Shown here in pieces: positions 22,111 to 34,600 of a DNA stretch of 64,000 nucleotides; positions within the stretch are counted from its first letter, which is position 1; each line of letters starts with the position of its first letter. The notes under the pieces were generated by a model. That model was given only the letters and a program-made list of their open reading frames with translations, was not told where the DNA came from and did no database searches. This DNA comes from Galaxea fascicularis (lineage: Eukaryota; Cnidaria; Anthozoa; Scleractinia; Euphylliidae): positions 27,088,878-27,152,877 of the forward strand of contig OX419343.1 in the NCBI GenBank assembly GCA_948470475.1. Direction: 5' to 3'. A program made the position numbers and the translations under genes.

Positions 22111-22517
22111 AAATATTATAAATCCGACAGTAACAGGCTAAAAAATTAGAAGCACTATGCACAGAATGATACTGAAACGTCACTACTCATCTTAACAAAG
22201 TTCTCATTTAAGAAATTAATCTTCAGGATTCGTTTTTCGGACTCAGAAGCTCCATCTCTTCCGGTAGATCTACAGTTCATAAAAACAACCTATCTTTATT
22301 AGCTGGCAGGCTGGTTGGGTTTTTATCTACAAATTTAAAAGATAGCTCCTCCTTAAAAAGCACAGATCAACAGTTAAGTGGTTATATCTTCAGCGATTCA
22401 GTGAGATGTAGTGTGAGGTACCTCTCTACATTCTTGATGGAAGTGAGAACTCGACCTAAAAACCATACTTCGTTTCGGAAACATCATCAAAATTGTAAAT
22501 GGTTTGAACCCAGGTCA

Positions 22518-22779
22518 GTGTAGTCCTGAGAAGGACTGTTTGTGGTGACATTGACTGACGTTTCGACAACCTGAGCGGAAGTCATCATCAGAGTCAACTG
22601 ATTTGTGTAACGTCAGTGGATGGTATAAATACTCTGGTCGTTCATGTAATTGGTCAACGAAGTGGTGATGTTATTGGTCGACTGTCAGTTAGGCCTAGTT
22701 GTCATTGGCTGTGAAGACTGTACACAGTGATTGGTGCGTTTCGATCCGTCACCACAAACAGTCCTTCTCAGGACTACAC
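22518..22779 (-). mobile_element. Foldback PLE-derived element carrying a hammerhead-like motif
   Basis: A perfect 32-bp inverted repeat bounds it (22518-22549 and 22748-22779; inner block TGTTTGTGGTGAC / GTCACCACAAACA). Each arm also contains the small hairpin GTCCT-GAGA-AGGAC. The interior includes a hammerhead-like sequence read on the minus strand (separate entry). No protein is encoded. Confidence 0.8.
22547..22600 (-). ncRNA. Hammerhead-ribozyme-like motif (type I layout, dimeric stem III)
   Basis: Read on the minus strand: TTGACT, CTGATGA, then a hairpin closed by GAC/GTC, GAAA, the self-complementary ACGT, cleavage-type triplet GTC, then AGTCAA. TTGACT and AGTCAA pair as a 6-bp stem I, and ACGT could form stem III only between two molecules, as described for some PLE hammerheads. 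One extra nucleotide (T) lies between CTGATGA and the first stem II pair, so catalysis is not assured. Confidence 0.5.
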
Positions 22780-22997
22780 TCACCCGGACGATCGTACTCC
22801 ACTTAATTATCGTCAAAATTACTAAGGATAAAGCTAAAATAGTTAAATTGTCGCTTTTTGGCGCAAAGATGAGGGTGTTGGATATGAAAGTCGCAAGAAG
22901 ATAGGAATTAGTGCGCAGCCTGAAATAACCAGAGTTGGTGAACGCATATGAAATAATGGTTAGTGTAGCATTCTATTGCTGGATTGCATGTGACGTC

Positions 22998-23223
22998 ATG
23001 GCGGCCATGTTGGTAGTCAAAAACAATAGTCTGTCTCTCCGCTGGGTACTAAACTTTGTTGTTGGCAAATTCTGCAAAACAAAATAGGCCATTTTACAGT
23101 TGTGTGTTAAGTGACCTGGCGTTTGAGTAGAAGCGAGGCTCGTTTCTACTCAAAGGCCTGGTCACTCAACACACAACTGTAAAATGGGCTATTGCATTGT
23201 TTTAATCACCAACATGGCCGCCT
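22998..23223. repeat. Long foldback element
   Basis: Outer arms CATGGCGGCCATGTTGG / CACCAACATGGCCGCC and inner arms 23099-23132 / 23143-23187 (CCATTTTACAGTTGTGTGTT and complement) form nested inverted repeats around GCGAGGCTC. Non-coding. Confidence 0.8.
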
Positions 23224-26200
23224 TATCACGTGAGTGAAATCAAACAATACTGATGTATTACAGGGGAGAGTTGCATCATGCTTGACTATGATACTGAAAT
23301 TCAGAATCGACAAATAAACAAAATAACAAATTGACGTTAGTTTCTTAGTTGCGTTGTCCTCTTATTCAATTCTGTCAAAACATTTGAAAACTTATTGTAA
23401 ACCCACTCGTCGTTTGCCTCATGGTCCACTACAATTTTCACAATGTTATGACAAGGGTTAAGGGTTTTTGGAAACAAGAAGACAAGCGCTCAAAAACTGT
23501 CCGGTCAGTTTGTTAGAGTCCTCGACCCTCGATGCTTCTATGTAATTTTATGTGGAATCTCATCAACTGCCTTGAACATTTTTGGATAATGTTCCAGTTC
23601 TGCTTGGGCTGGTGTTGACCGGACGGCGAGAGAGGGACTGAATCTTGTTTCCTTTCGTCTGTCGTCTGTTTTCCTATAGCAGCTTTAGACGACGTCATAA
23701 AATAAGGAAATTTTAAAAAATCAGGGTGTTTTCTGGGCCTTTTGAATTAATAGAGGTGCTCTAAAACGAGCACCCGTCTGAAGAACTACGGAGCTAAACG
23801 TCCTAAGACTATTAGCGAAAAAGAAGCTTGTGGCGACTTAAAGCATAAGTTAAAGTTATGCCTATGGGTTCGGTTCCTGTTAGAGGACTGAGATTTTTCC
23901 TTTTTCAACACTCTAGAAATAATGAACATTATGTCTTTGTTGCTTCATTTTTGATTTTCAGGGTATCTTCTTGAGCCAAATTAACGCATGAAATTTGCAT
24001 AAGCCCATTAACCGTGAGTAAGAATTTTTGTCCTCCAAGCCTGTCTTCACCCAAAGAAGCTTAACAGTTGCGTTACTACAAATCTGAAAAGTTACCCGAC
24101 AAATCCAAAAACAACAACATGAACAACAATATTAACGACAACAAGTTATCATCTGGTGGAGCGGTTGGTAAAAGAAGTTGAATATCTTAGAATTCATTAA
24201 ATTAACTTTTGCACACGCAATGAACGGATAACTAAAGCAGAGTTAGCAGAGTTACTAACTCTGCTTAAAGCTATGTCAGTTACGATGAGTTGAAAATGTG
24301 TGAAATATGACCCCTTGTTGCCTTCAGTGCCGGTGTCTGCTGTACCATATTTTTTATTGTTAACGCCCTGAATATTTGTGTCTGGGTGGTTAGTCAACAT
24401 CGCCAGCTTAGTGCTCCAACACCGCTGTGTATTTCAAAACCGATGGAAAACTATCTCAACCAACGTTGGGCACTAGCCATTTCAACAGTGTTAATTAGGC
24501 TGATTTTGTTCGGTCTAACAAATGCTGTACCTTATGACACTTTCAAGCATATTCAGCATCATCTGACTTTATTTCCCTGTGTTGCAAATGCTGGCAGTAA
24601 TATTTCAATACAAAAATGTTTCAGTGAGAAATAGCACTGAATCTCCCCCTTACAAAAACTACGTTTAATTCTTGTCTGCTTGAGCACCATCCTTGATGAA
24701 AAAAAACCTACGTGGCTTAGTTTTACACACACTAAATTTCTTCCCTGTAATTTAAATTCATTTATAGAAACCGCAACACGCTTTCTTACCTCATAATGCC
24801 GCGGGGCCGGGAAACGGAATTTGCATTAATGATATGCTTCAGCGCGTCTCTTTGTCTATTGATCATAAGAGCAATTATTTCAGCTCCAAAGAACTTGCTT
24901 GAAACGTACGGCGACGTGCCTGATATGGTTTTTATGGCAAACGTTTTTTTTTACGGCGAAACAAACAATTTCACCCCGCCCATGATATTGTAGCTCGAAT
25001 TAGTTCATTTTATTTCATTAGAATCTTTTTCATTTTAAAATAAGCTTGCGCAACGACGTATGGCAGTTCTTTTGAAATTACTTCGTTTGAAAAATGCGCT
25101 CCATTCTTTTTTAATTGTGAGCATTGTCCTTTGTGGTTTCTCGATAGATTTAACTCCGAGAAAGTTGGACGCTTTTGACGATTGTAACAAAAGATGAAAA
25201 GTCGTGTTATGTCGAGAAATACACCAGTTGCACGTGGAACTGCAGTTTAAAGTAAATATATGACCGTGGAATGCTTCATTTGTGGAACAGTTCTATTTGA
25301 AGCACATTGAGTCGATGGCCTGTAAAACTGTGAATAAATGACAAGTAAAACACGTAATAAATGATCGCCGTTGAAATTTATTGCAGATAATTGCCAACTC
25401 ACCGTGCGACATGACGAAAACCCACCCAATGCGCACTTAGCCCACTTCACCCAAAAAAAACACGCAAAAATCACATGACCTTTGACGTGTCTCTGCCTTG
25501 TTCAACATTACTATTTCGTAAAGCCCAGTTGTCAAATGCCCCGTGCCAACCCAATCTGGTTAAGTTAAATTAAAGCAATTTTTAGCCACTGGCAAGTGTT
25601 CTCTTCTCGTGACTTTTTCCCTGGCAAATTGACAATCCTACATCCAAAGCTATTTGGAGGGAAACATGATTGCCAGTTTTAAAACAATCACGGACCGACA
25701 AGGCCGGTATGGAAGCGACACGAAGCCTCCGGCCCTAAGTCGATAACGGAGCAGTATGTGATACAGGTATCAGGTATTTTAACAGTCTGTTCAAGCCTCT
25801 TCATTTAGCAATTCTTTAAGAGCATGCGGTTTTCCGTTATTAAGCACGTTCCGCGCGTCGTAAAAGCCCAGGAATTACATTATTCTCGATTGACCACTTA
25901 ACAGGGAATCTAGAAAAATGAAGAATTTAAAAAATGCAATGCGTGGAACCCGAAAAACGTGCGTGAATTCAAAAAGGAAACCTCGAGTAAATATTCCATC
26001 TTCAATAAAGAGGTGACCCCTGGCGTCAGCTGCAAAATAAATATCGCTACTTTACCGTCTATTGTTCAATTTTTCGGCAACTAAAGAATGTAATATTATT
26101 AACAGCTTGGAGTATCATAGCTTCAATTAGCAAGATCATTTTTCTTGCGGCGTTTTCAGACAACTTGTGCAAGTGCCGCTCATTCGCTGAACAAAAGCAT

Positions 26201-27005
26201 CGCCACAGCATCACGCCTTCTCAAAAAAACTTTGCGGGAGAAGTGTTAACGATTCTTCTCCCAGCGCAAACACACTAAACGACTTAAACTGCTCCACTGA
26301 TGACCTTTCAAGAGAATTTTTCCTCCTTTTCGGAAAACATTCCGTAATCTACCGATTTTGTAAACTGAGGGCTTGCTGTTTTGCCTTTCAACACCATTTT
26401 ATGGCACATTTTTTTCACCGGAGGCGTGATAAATCCAGAAATGTAAATACGTTTGAATTTCCGGGCCAAAGTTTTGGGTTATTGCTGAAGATGCGGGAAT
26501 CTTCCTTGTGGCGCTCTATACACAGCAAGTAAAAACCGAAATTGAGACAATGACACCGCATTGTAGTTTCGTCGGCTCTCTTTCTTTCTTTAGTTACGAA
26601 TTGTATGCCGTCCTATCACTTAATTTTACTTTATTACTTGAATATCCCGCTTGTCGAGATTTCTAAAAAAAAAAAGAAAACGATTAGATGTTACTCCGAC
26701 CCAACAGGACCGCATATTGCCTAAATAATTAACACCGTGTTAGAAGACACCGCGAGCCAATCAAAAACTGACTTGTTTAATTTTGTAAAAGGAAAGTTTT
26801 AAAAATGCACGGTGCGCTCTGGGTTGCGCTCACTGGAAGCTCGTAATCGATCTGCACAGGGCAAAGCCGTGCTTTCGTCAAAAACGCAGTAGGATCTTGA
26901 ATTGTTCATTGTTGTTGTGTAAAGAAGGACTGACTGATTAATTGCTTTTATCAAAACAGCACCAGCCTTGAAAGTAAGAGGAACAGCATTCAAAGACGTG
27001 GAACC
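23224..27005. other. Intergenic region upstream of the secreted pseudoprotease gene
   Basis: No gene recognised. The last few hundred bases should include the promoter and 5' UTR of the gene starting at 27006, but I see no confident TATA box placement. Confidence 0.4.
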
Positions 27006-30000
27006 ATGGATTCTATGTTAAAAATCATCTGCGCGCTCAGTATTAGTGCAAGCTTACAGTCAAGTATCACTGTACATGGGTTCCAAGACTCTGCAGACAA
27101 TTGGGAAATTCGGGTCCGTACAACGTTAAACCAGCTACAAACTCGACCCTGCCGCTTTTGGAGAGACTCTGAATGCCATTCTTCTGTTTTTACCAACCTC
27201 GATACACACAAAATGAAACTGTACATTGCTGAAGGTCATAAACGACTTCGGGTTATTTTACCAGATCGAAAACGCTGGCGTCTTACACCACACGCGCACA
27301 GGAACAACTCCTACGATGCCGTGTTCGTGCTGGACCCCTTTCCTGAGGCGAGCTTTGGCCATCTTGTCTTCATTTTTCTTGTGGATTACGATGTTAATCA
27401 GACTACCTGCCATAAACTCAATGGTGTTCACATTTTTACCAGTAAGTACATTGGATTTTGCCCACTTAGTAACACCGCTTCTGGTGATATGAATCACGTA
27501 CTCGGCTTAAAATATTATTCCACATTTTATTGAATCAGCCAAACCTTTTTTTGATTAATCTCTTCAGAAACGTTTCCATTCGCATCGCTTGAGTGCGAAA
27601 TTTAAATATAGAGCTTACTAAATAGTTTTGCGGTCTATGTGCGTTATACAAAGAGGATATGTTGTAATGAGAAAGGAAACAGTAATATTACAATAGCCGC
27701 AAAAGTTTTTGGTATGGAAAAACTGTCGTCATCTACAGGACGGGAAAGTTCGTCCGACCAGAACTTAGAAACGCGCAGTCTAATATAACTCGATACTAAA
27801 GACTTGCTTGAGATTGTCATGCTTTTTAGGATATCGAATAATTCTATTTCTTTTTTCCGTTTGTCTTACAGCTCGCCACGAGTGTATCAGAGGAGCAGAA
27901 AAACGCCATTGCAGAAATTTGCCCAACAGACAAGTCAGGTGTGAGATCAACTTCATACCACTTGTCCACGAACAAGATGACAGCTCGCGAAATCAGCTTA
28001 TGCAGTGCCGTGAAACGCTGAAGACCCTCTCGTTTGCAAAGTGCGGAGCGCGGGAAGACTTCCGTTTACCGTGCAATGAAAATAATTCACCTCGTTGTTT
28101 CCCTACTCCGTCTGATCCTCCAACATACTGCATTTACGAGCAATGTGATCACGCAGTTTTGGTATCTAGTGGCTGGGACTCTTACACAAGTCATCCACGC
28201 TACCAAAGAAACCTCCACGATGTTTGGAAATTGCTGCATTCAACCATGCGATACAGAGAAAGGAACATCATTACCTTCTACGGACAGGGTCACAAGGAAG
28301 AACGTGAGTATAGCAATTTGATGTTTGTCTTTTGCGTTTAGTTTACGAGCGTAGATTGTTTGGGCGGCATGCCTCACCATGGGAAAGCCACTAATTTATT
28401 TTACAGTCGGCAAACGTTCGACAAGGTCATTTAATGAATGTAGCTTCAATCCCTTTATTGTCACAGTTTCTGGCTTTTTTGGGGGGCTCTCCTTAATCAG
28501 ATTTGCTGTTCCCTCGAGTTTCCTGAACTTTTCTATTTTTGGTAACCTGATGGTTTGTTGGTTTCGATAATCCTACAACAAACTGTTTGGTTAGGTATTC
28601 ACGGATTGATTCAATTGAGTTTCCATGCTTTCTTACGCAGCCTTAGACCTTTCGGTGTTTCTTAGTTATTCGAAGCAATTTAAGCGGCTCGATTTAAAAC
28701 CTTAATATGCGAAATTGTAAATAGGTGAACTGTTGCGGTAATTAACTCAGAAAGCGATACCTTTCACTACAATATTCATATTTCAACAAGCGGTTAGCCT
28801 CCTAGACGAAAGAAAACAACCTCTTATTAGAATAAGAAAACAACTCGCTTAAGTGGTTTTTAATTGACAGAAAAAAGTCGACGCACTTTCGCATTTCATC
28901 TTTACCGCTTCCAGGCGCATATCGATTTTTTGCAAACGCTTTGCGACTTCGTCGTTTGATGTCCACTGTGTGCAGCGTTTCTGACATACCGACGATGAAT
29001 TGGTAAACTAAATAACTTCACACGTCTTTACGATCAATTCATTAAAGTTAAACTGTTCACTTTGAGTGGACTGGACAAACTTTCGTTAACCTATTTTTTT
29101 TTTCAGCTCCAGACATTTCGAGTTTGATAAAACCAACTCCCCTTAGCATAGATAGCAAATTTGAATTCAGTTTCCATTTTCAGACAAAGGACCGTGAAAA
29201 CTCAATTTTCGATTCTGTAAACCAAACTCCAAAACAAAACATTGGCCAATAGGTGGTATTTTTAATAAAGCTCTGAAAACAATACGGTGGTAAATCAAAA
29301 TCATTGAAATCGTAATGAAAAAGAGAAATTAAACTACCCCTGTTGGCTGAGGGCTCAGGGGTGAAATAAAATCGTTCTTTTCTCTTTTGATGAGAAAAGA
29401 AATTCATGTGGCGAATGTTAACAATAAAAGTTCTTTGCGTTTTGCCGCCATGAAATGAAGCCGCATTTTTTATTTTGCATACATCTGTCAAAAAGCTTTA
29501 GATTTCGGATGGTGCTAATATATTCGCTTTTACTTGCGAACTTGCTTTGGAAGGGTATAGTGTCACGTGAGGTTCCATAGAAAGTGCACTATCCCAGGGG
29601 GGCTTCTTTAATTTAGTCTGTCGGCCTGTGTTGAGTTAATAAACGGAAAACGTGCCTTATTATTCTAAGCTTTCCATTAGCCTCTAAACTAAACACAATT
29701 TATGTCATATAAAGTTTTAAAATACCGCAACATTAATCCTAGGCTCAGTTTCAAAGCACTTTTTAATTTCGGCAAAATCGTGTCATCGGTAAAAAAATAG
29801 TTGTGATTGGTGAAGCCGGAAGATTGCTCAGTTGTTAATGAGTGTTCCACGTACACATGTGTTGGCAAATTTGGGACTACCTCACGTACAAACGGATGCC
29901 GTAATTGTCTTAAGCAATCAAAACCTTAGTCATTTTTTACTTGAATCTGACCAGTTTTTAATTAAGTGAATTAGAGCTGTGTGTGACTACGTAGCGATGT

Positions 30001-31668
30001 CTTATTTAATCGCAAAGTTTTGTTGGTAATTCGGTTTACTAACTTCAGAGACGTGATCAACGAAAATAAGAGCCTTTTGTTAATCAACTACTCTAAAGCC
30101 TTTGCCCACATGAACAAATTCCAAGACACAACAACGAAACTCGTTTTTCCACAGTTCTCTGAGAAAGTACGATATAGCACTGATTTTTCTGTTCCAAACA
30201 CAAAACCATTCACTGAGAAGAAGTCATCAACAAGGCCCCACTTTTCCTTATTGTCCATCATAAAGCCTTTCTAAGTTGTTTCTTAGCTGTTTCTATATTA
30301 GATTCCGCTGTAAACTACAGGTTAGAATTCAAGCCGTCTCTCTTCAAAAGCTGACAATAATTAAATCCTCTACCCTGCACGTCTTTCCCCAGGTATTAAC
30401 TTGTTCTGCGAATTAAATCCCAACTTGCGCCGCAAATAACAATTATTGAGCAGAACTTCAACATCGGATGTTTTGGAATTCTTGTTCATTGACTAATCTT
30501 TTGCCTATGCTTTAGTTGCTCCGAAACAGAGAGAGAGGTCATACCCAGTGTACAGAGTAGCAACCGTCAAAGAATACATCAAGAGGTTATGCCAGTCAGT
30601 GCGTTGTGTGGGTACAATCACTCTCTACCTGACCGGACCCTCCAACAGTGACGGGGCTCTAATGTTCTGGGACAGAGCGATTCACGGGCGCACGGAAGCC
30701 TCGGAGCTCTACACACCCAAACATCTCTTCGATGACCTAAAAAACTGTACTGCCAAGCGCATCTTCCTGGTGGCAGATTACAGCTACTCTGGAGCGATGA
30801 TCAAAAGACTTGAGAGCAAAATAAAACGTCATCCCGACCAGTTTGGGCATATAGTAGCCATGTCCTCTGCAGGGGTAGGAGAGTATTCGTGGAGAGGCGA
30901 GTTCACTAAGGCGTTTGTTAAGCACAACAAAGAAGGAAACACGACCAAATGTTTTGGAGAAGTTTTCGAGGTGAGTAATCACGCAATTTGTAACTAGCTT
31001 TTCAGTTCTCTGATATGCCCAGTTCTGACTTTTGAGTCTGCAAATATTCCCGCTTAAATTAAGTATTTGGACGAATTCCTAAATAACTGAACCATTGCCG
31101 GGCCAATGGAAGTCACCGAGGAATGGCTTTCTGTGCTTCTGTCAGTTTCTATATATTTTTTTACAGTTTGAACGTGAGGTTTCTGTAGGATGAAAGGTTG
31201 ATTAATAGTCATTTACAAGCTGATATTACATTTCCATCCAGTTTCCAAGGTAACATACGTGTTCGTGGCGAACGGATCGTACGACGTCACGTGTGCTCAT
31301 TCCGCGTGGTTCTGTGGTTACCCGTTTTTTCCTGCCAGGAAGTCGTCAAAAGCACGGACACTCAATTACGTAGCTCGGTTCTGGGTTAAAGTCCCTTGTT
31401 GAGTGTTACGCAACCACAATACTTGGAAAAGAACCCAAGTTTAACATTTCTTTGTTTGTATTTTATTTACCAGGGAATAAAAAAAGAACTTCGGACGAAA
31501 GCCACCTTATCAACCCCACAGATAACTAGAGTCAACTCCTCTGAGATTTTCACCACACTCAATGGAAACCCTTGCAATGAAACGTGGGACAAAGCCAATT
31601 CCAGAGACGTCTGTCGGCACATAGACAGGAGTGAACTTCTCCTTCCTAGCAAGAGAAAACAGCCATAG
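27006..31668 (+). CDS. Secreted clan CD (legumain/caspase-fold-like) pseudoprotease
   Basis: Four exons with GT-AG introns and matching phases: 27006-27441, 27872-28303, 30516-30970, 31474-31668, giving 505 aa. The ATG has a good Kozak context (ACCATGG). Residues 1-24 form a signal peptide (hydrophobic run IICALSISASL). Residues 25-240 are cysteine-rich. From about 240 the order of elements resembles legumain-type peptidases: CDHAVLVSSGWDSYTSHPRY, NLHDVWKLL, then TITLYLTGPSNSDG (residues 323-336), RIFLVADYSYSG (371-382), IVAMSSAGVGEYSW. Active relatives have His in the first motif (TGHG/TDHG) and Cys in the second (xxCxSG); here Pro331/Ser332 and Ser379 stand there. I infer a secreted non-catalytic member. 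The family assignment rests on motif order only and could be wrong. Confidence 0.75.
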
Positions 31669-34600
31669 CTTTGAACGAGGCAAGCATAAAGTAAATTATA
31701 GTCCTTTTATGGTTATGGAATGGCAAACAATTTCCGTAGATGTTTTTGAATTTATTTTTGAAACTAGTCGCTCATTGTAACCAATAATAGAAACCTCTGA
31801 TCAAATTACAGAAATGATGTTATTCATATTGGACATACACGTCGTCTCATATTGTTTTGCCTTCTGTGCAATGGTGTCATTCGGATCAGTTTGGACTTAT
31901 TAGGCAGGCTAATTGCACAACGCCTTATCTTCGTTTGTTTGCTAAAAATGACGGCTTTTACACTTAGCACGTCCGATAATTGCATGAAATGCTTAACTCG
32001 TTGAAACTCAGTCAGATGTGACTTCCCACATCGAAATATTTCGATCAGTAGATCTCACATTTGAACAAGCAAAGTACAGCTATGTACCAGTTAAAATGGT
32101 ACAGTGTCTCTCAATAGTAACACTATAATTTGTAATGTATAAAGTAGGTAGGATGATTAAAAGATACGAAAAGTAGAGCACAGACTTGCATCATAGCGTA
32201 AAACTTGAACAAAAGGAAGTAAAGTAATATTTAGACAAAGGGCTAGAAATAACAAAGAGCTGATGGTAGATATTGCGCATGTTCCGACGGCCACCCGCGG
32301 TGGTGAAGCATAAGAGAGGTCTAAGAGAGCTGGATGTGATATTGTGTCCTAAAATATTGATTACATGTATTTTTGGGAAGTTAATATACCAAGCTAGACA
32401 AAAATCCTCCTAAAACTGATATTTTGCAGTACGATATAGAGAAGCTGTTGGTTGTCGGTACATTAAAAACATCTATCTATATAAAGGCAAACCCACACAC
32501 AAAGCTTTGTGATGAGGTGCCAATAACAAAAAATGATGCCGCTTATGAAGGGCAAACAAACTTCCAGCGATATTTTCCGCGAAAAGACAAATCGATCGAT
32601 GGTTTTGTCAAATTCTGACCTCTCGTAAGTTCAGCTGAAACCTGAAGTTTTCGTGTATTCTTCAAACACACTCTGCCGCCAACGGCTCTTGCCTTATGCT
32701 CGCATCGTTGATTGTTACAAGAGGTCCCAATGAAATGGCATCTCCTTGTAAAATACTTGCGTCCCCCTTATCTGTAATAGAAACCTGTTACCTTGTGTAA
32801 CGGGCATTCACTTGTATCGAGCCGTCATTACGTAGCTTAAAACCGAGAGGGTGGCGACTTAGTAACTGTGATTGCTATTTTTTAATTCCGCAGTAACAAT
32901 TTATATTTAGCTTTTATTCTAAGAAAACAAAAGTTTTGTGGTTAATTAAGAAGAAAAATGCACACGAGATATCTATTACAGAAAAAACCTCTTCTCATTT
33001 TTACAAGTAAACAATGATATTGAGAGCATATTATAGCGTCTAAATGCTGACGTATATCATTCTTAACGGAATGACAACTCAAGTGTTTCCTCAAATAAAC
33101 TTAATTTAGCCTTTCCTTCCTGGGCTTGAGTCAAGTAAATTGTAAACGCTTGGCAAGAACCTCTTCCTATGACGAGGGGGTTTTCCATTGTCTTGGAAGA
33201 ATTTAAAGATAATTTGCCAACTTTGTGAGACGGCTGTCGCCGTTCGTCGATATTTATTACAACAAAGTTGGCAAAAAGCCAGGCGATATTGAATAGTAAA
33301 GAGGCTCTTTTTCTAACGGGTGAATTTTTCATGCTCAGCGGGTGTCAACAGGAAATATCTTGAATATAGTTGGTCTCCCACTTATTCTGTAGAGGAATTT
33401 AGTGTCAATGCATTTACCATTACTCTTAGACCGCTAAAGTAATACCGGAATTTTAAAAAAGCAGCAAAAGTAACTTTTAGTGCTTCGCTTTTCGCTAAAT
33501 CATGACCTCTGACGCAAATTTTCTATCGTATATTCAATACCTTCAACTAAACATGCCAACAACCCTTGAAATGAAAGTCGCTTGTTTTCACCCTAAAAAA
33601 ATAGGCAACTTTTACGTCGTAAGGCCATATGCCTGGTTCTGTTGACTACGAATTTCTGAGAAAACGATGTTATATTTTTATTTCAGTTTTGGTAAAAAAA
33701 CACTCCGACCTGAGTGGGTTAAGTTTAATGCCTCAACTTGATTCCTTGAGTCATGGAAACCGTTTTCGCCTACGTGTTGTAACCCAAAATGGCTCTACTT
33801 GTTCACCTTGTGAATTGAATAAAAATATAAGTCTTCATTTTGAAGAAGGTGTTGTTCCGTTTTTAAAACGATAGCAAGTTAGTGTCTGACATGAAATATA
33901 TATCGATTGGTTTGCACGAGGGATGCTAGAGAATCTAAATGTAACATAACCAGTGTAAATACATTATAACAATAAATGTTTGGTTTATTAGCATGCCTCT
34001 CCTGTCAGTTGTTTTGTCCCTGTTGAGACCTTTGCCATCAAAATTTAAAAACTTACTGCGGGTACCACGTGAACACCGTTCAACGTTTGTCGCGTTACTT
34101 GTGCATGCGAACTTCCTTCCGTTAAACCACACGCCACGTGCCGCTGGCATGCTGCGGTATGCGGTGTGCCACGTGGTTTTTGTCGTTTACATTACACACT
34201 TACAACCGTCCTTGCGGAGGGGCTAAAATAAGACAGCAAACAAAGAAAAACGAAAAAAAGCACTCTACTAAGCTTGTCATGTGTGACATCTTCACCCAAA
34301 CTCTGTTAAGGATCTTTTTATGTAATCGCGCATCTGTGGTTTTAGTCCTGATTGTATTTTTGATTGTCGTTCTCCTCCTCTGATGAAAAGCGGCCGTCTC
34401 AAGGGTCAAAACTGGTGAATGTTCGGGATAACTCAAAATTACAACATCTACAAGCGCGTAAATCTTTCTCATTTTGTCAAAACTCCACTCCTTTTAACTA
34501 TTACAGATGTCATCCATCCTTCGCAGCCGGTAAACTAAGGTTTGACAAGTAAGCGTATGATCTACCGCTAATTGTGGAGAGCACTTTAATTAAGTGAAGT

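Noticed and set aside
32424..32618. ORF preceded by an acceptor-like TTTTGCAG, considered as an extra exon of the pseudoprotease gene
   Set aside because: The pseudoprotease frame already ends at 31668 and no donor or matching phase links the two.
33215..33274. Small inverted repeat TTGCCAACTTTGT / ACAAAGTTGGCAA
   Set aside because: Short arms, no clear element boundary or function.
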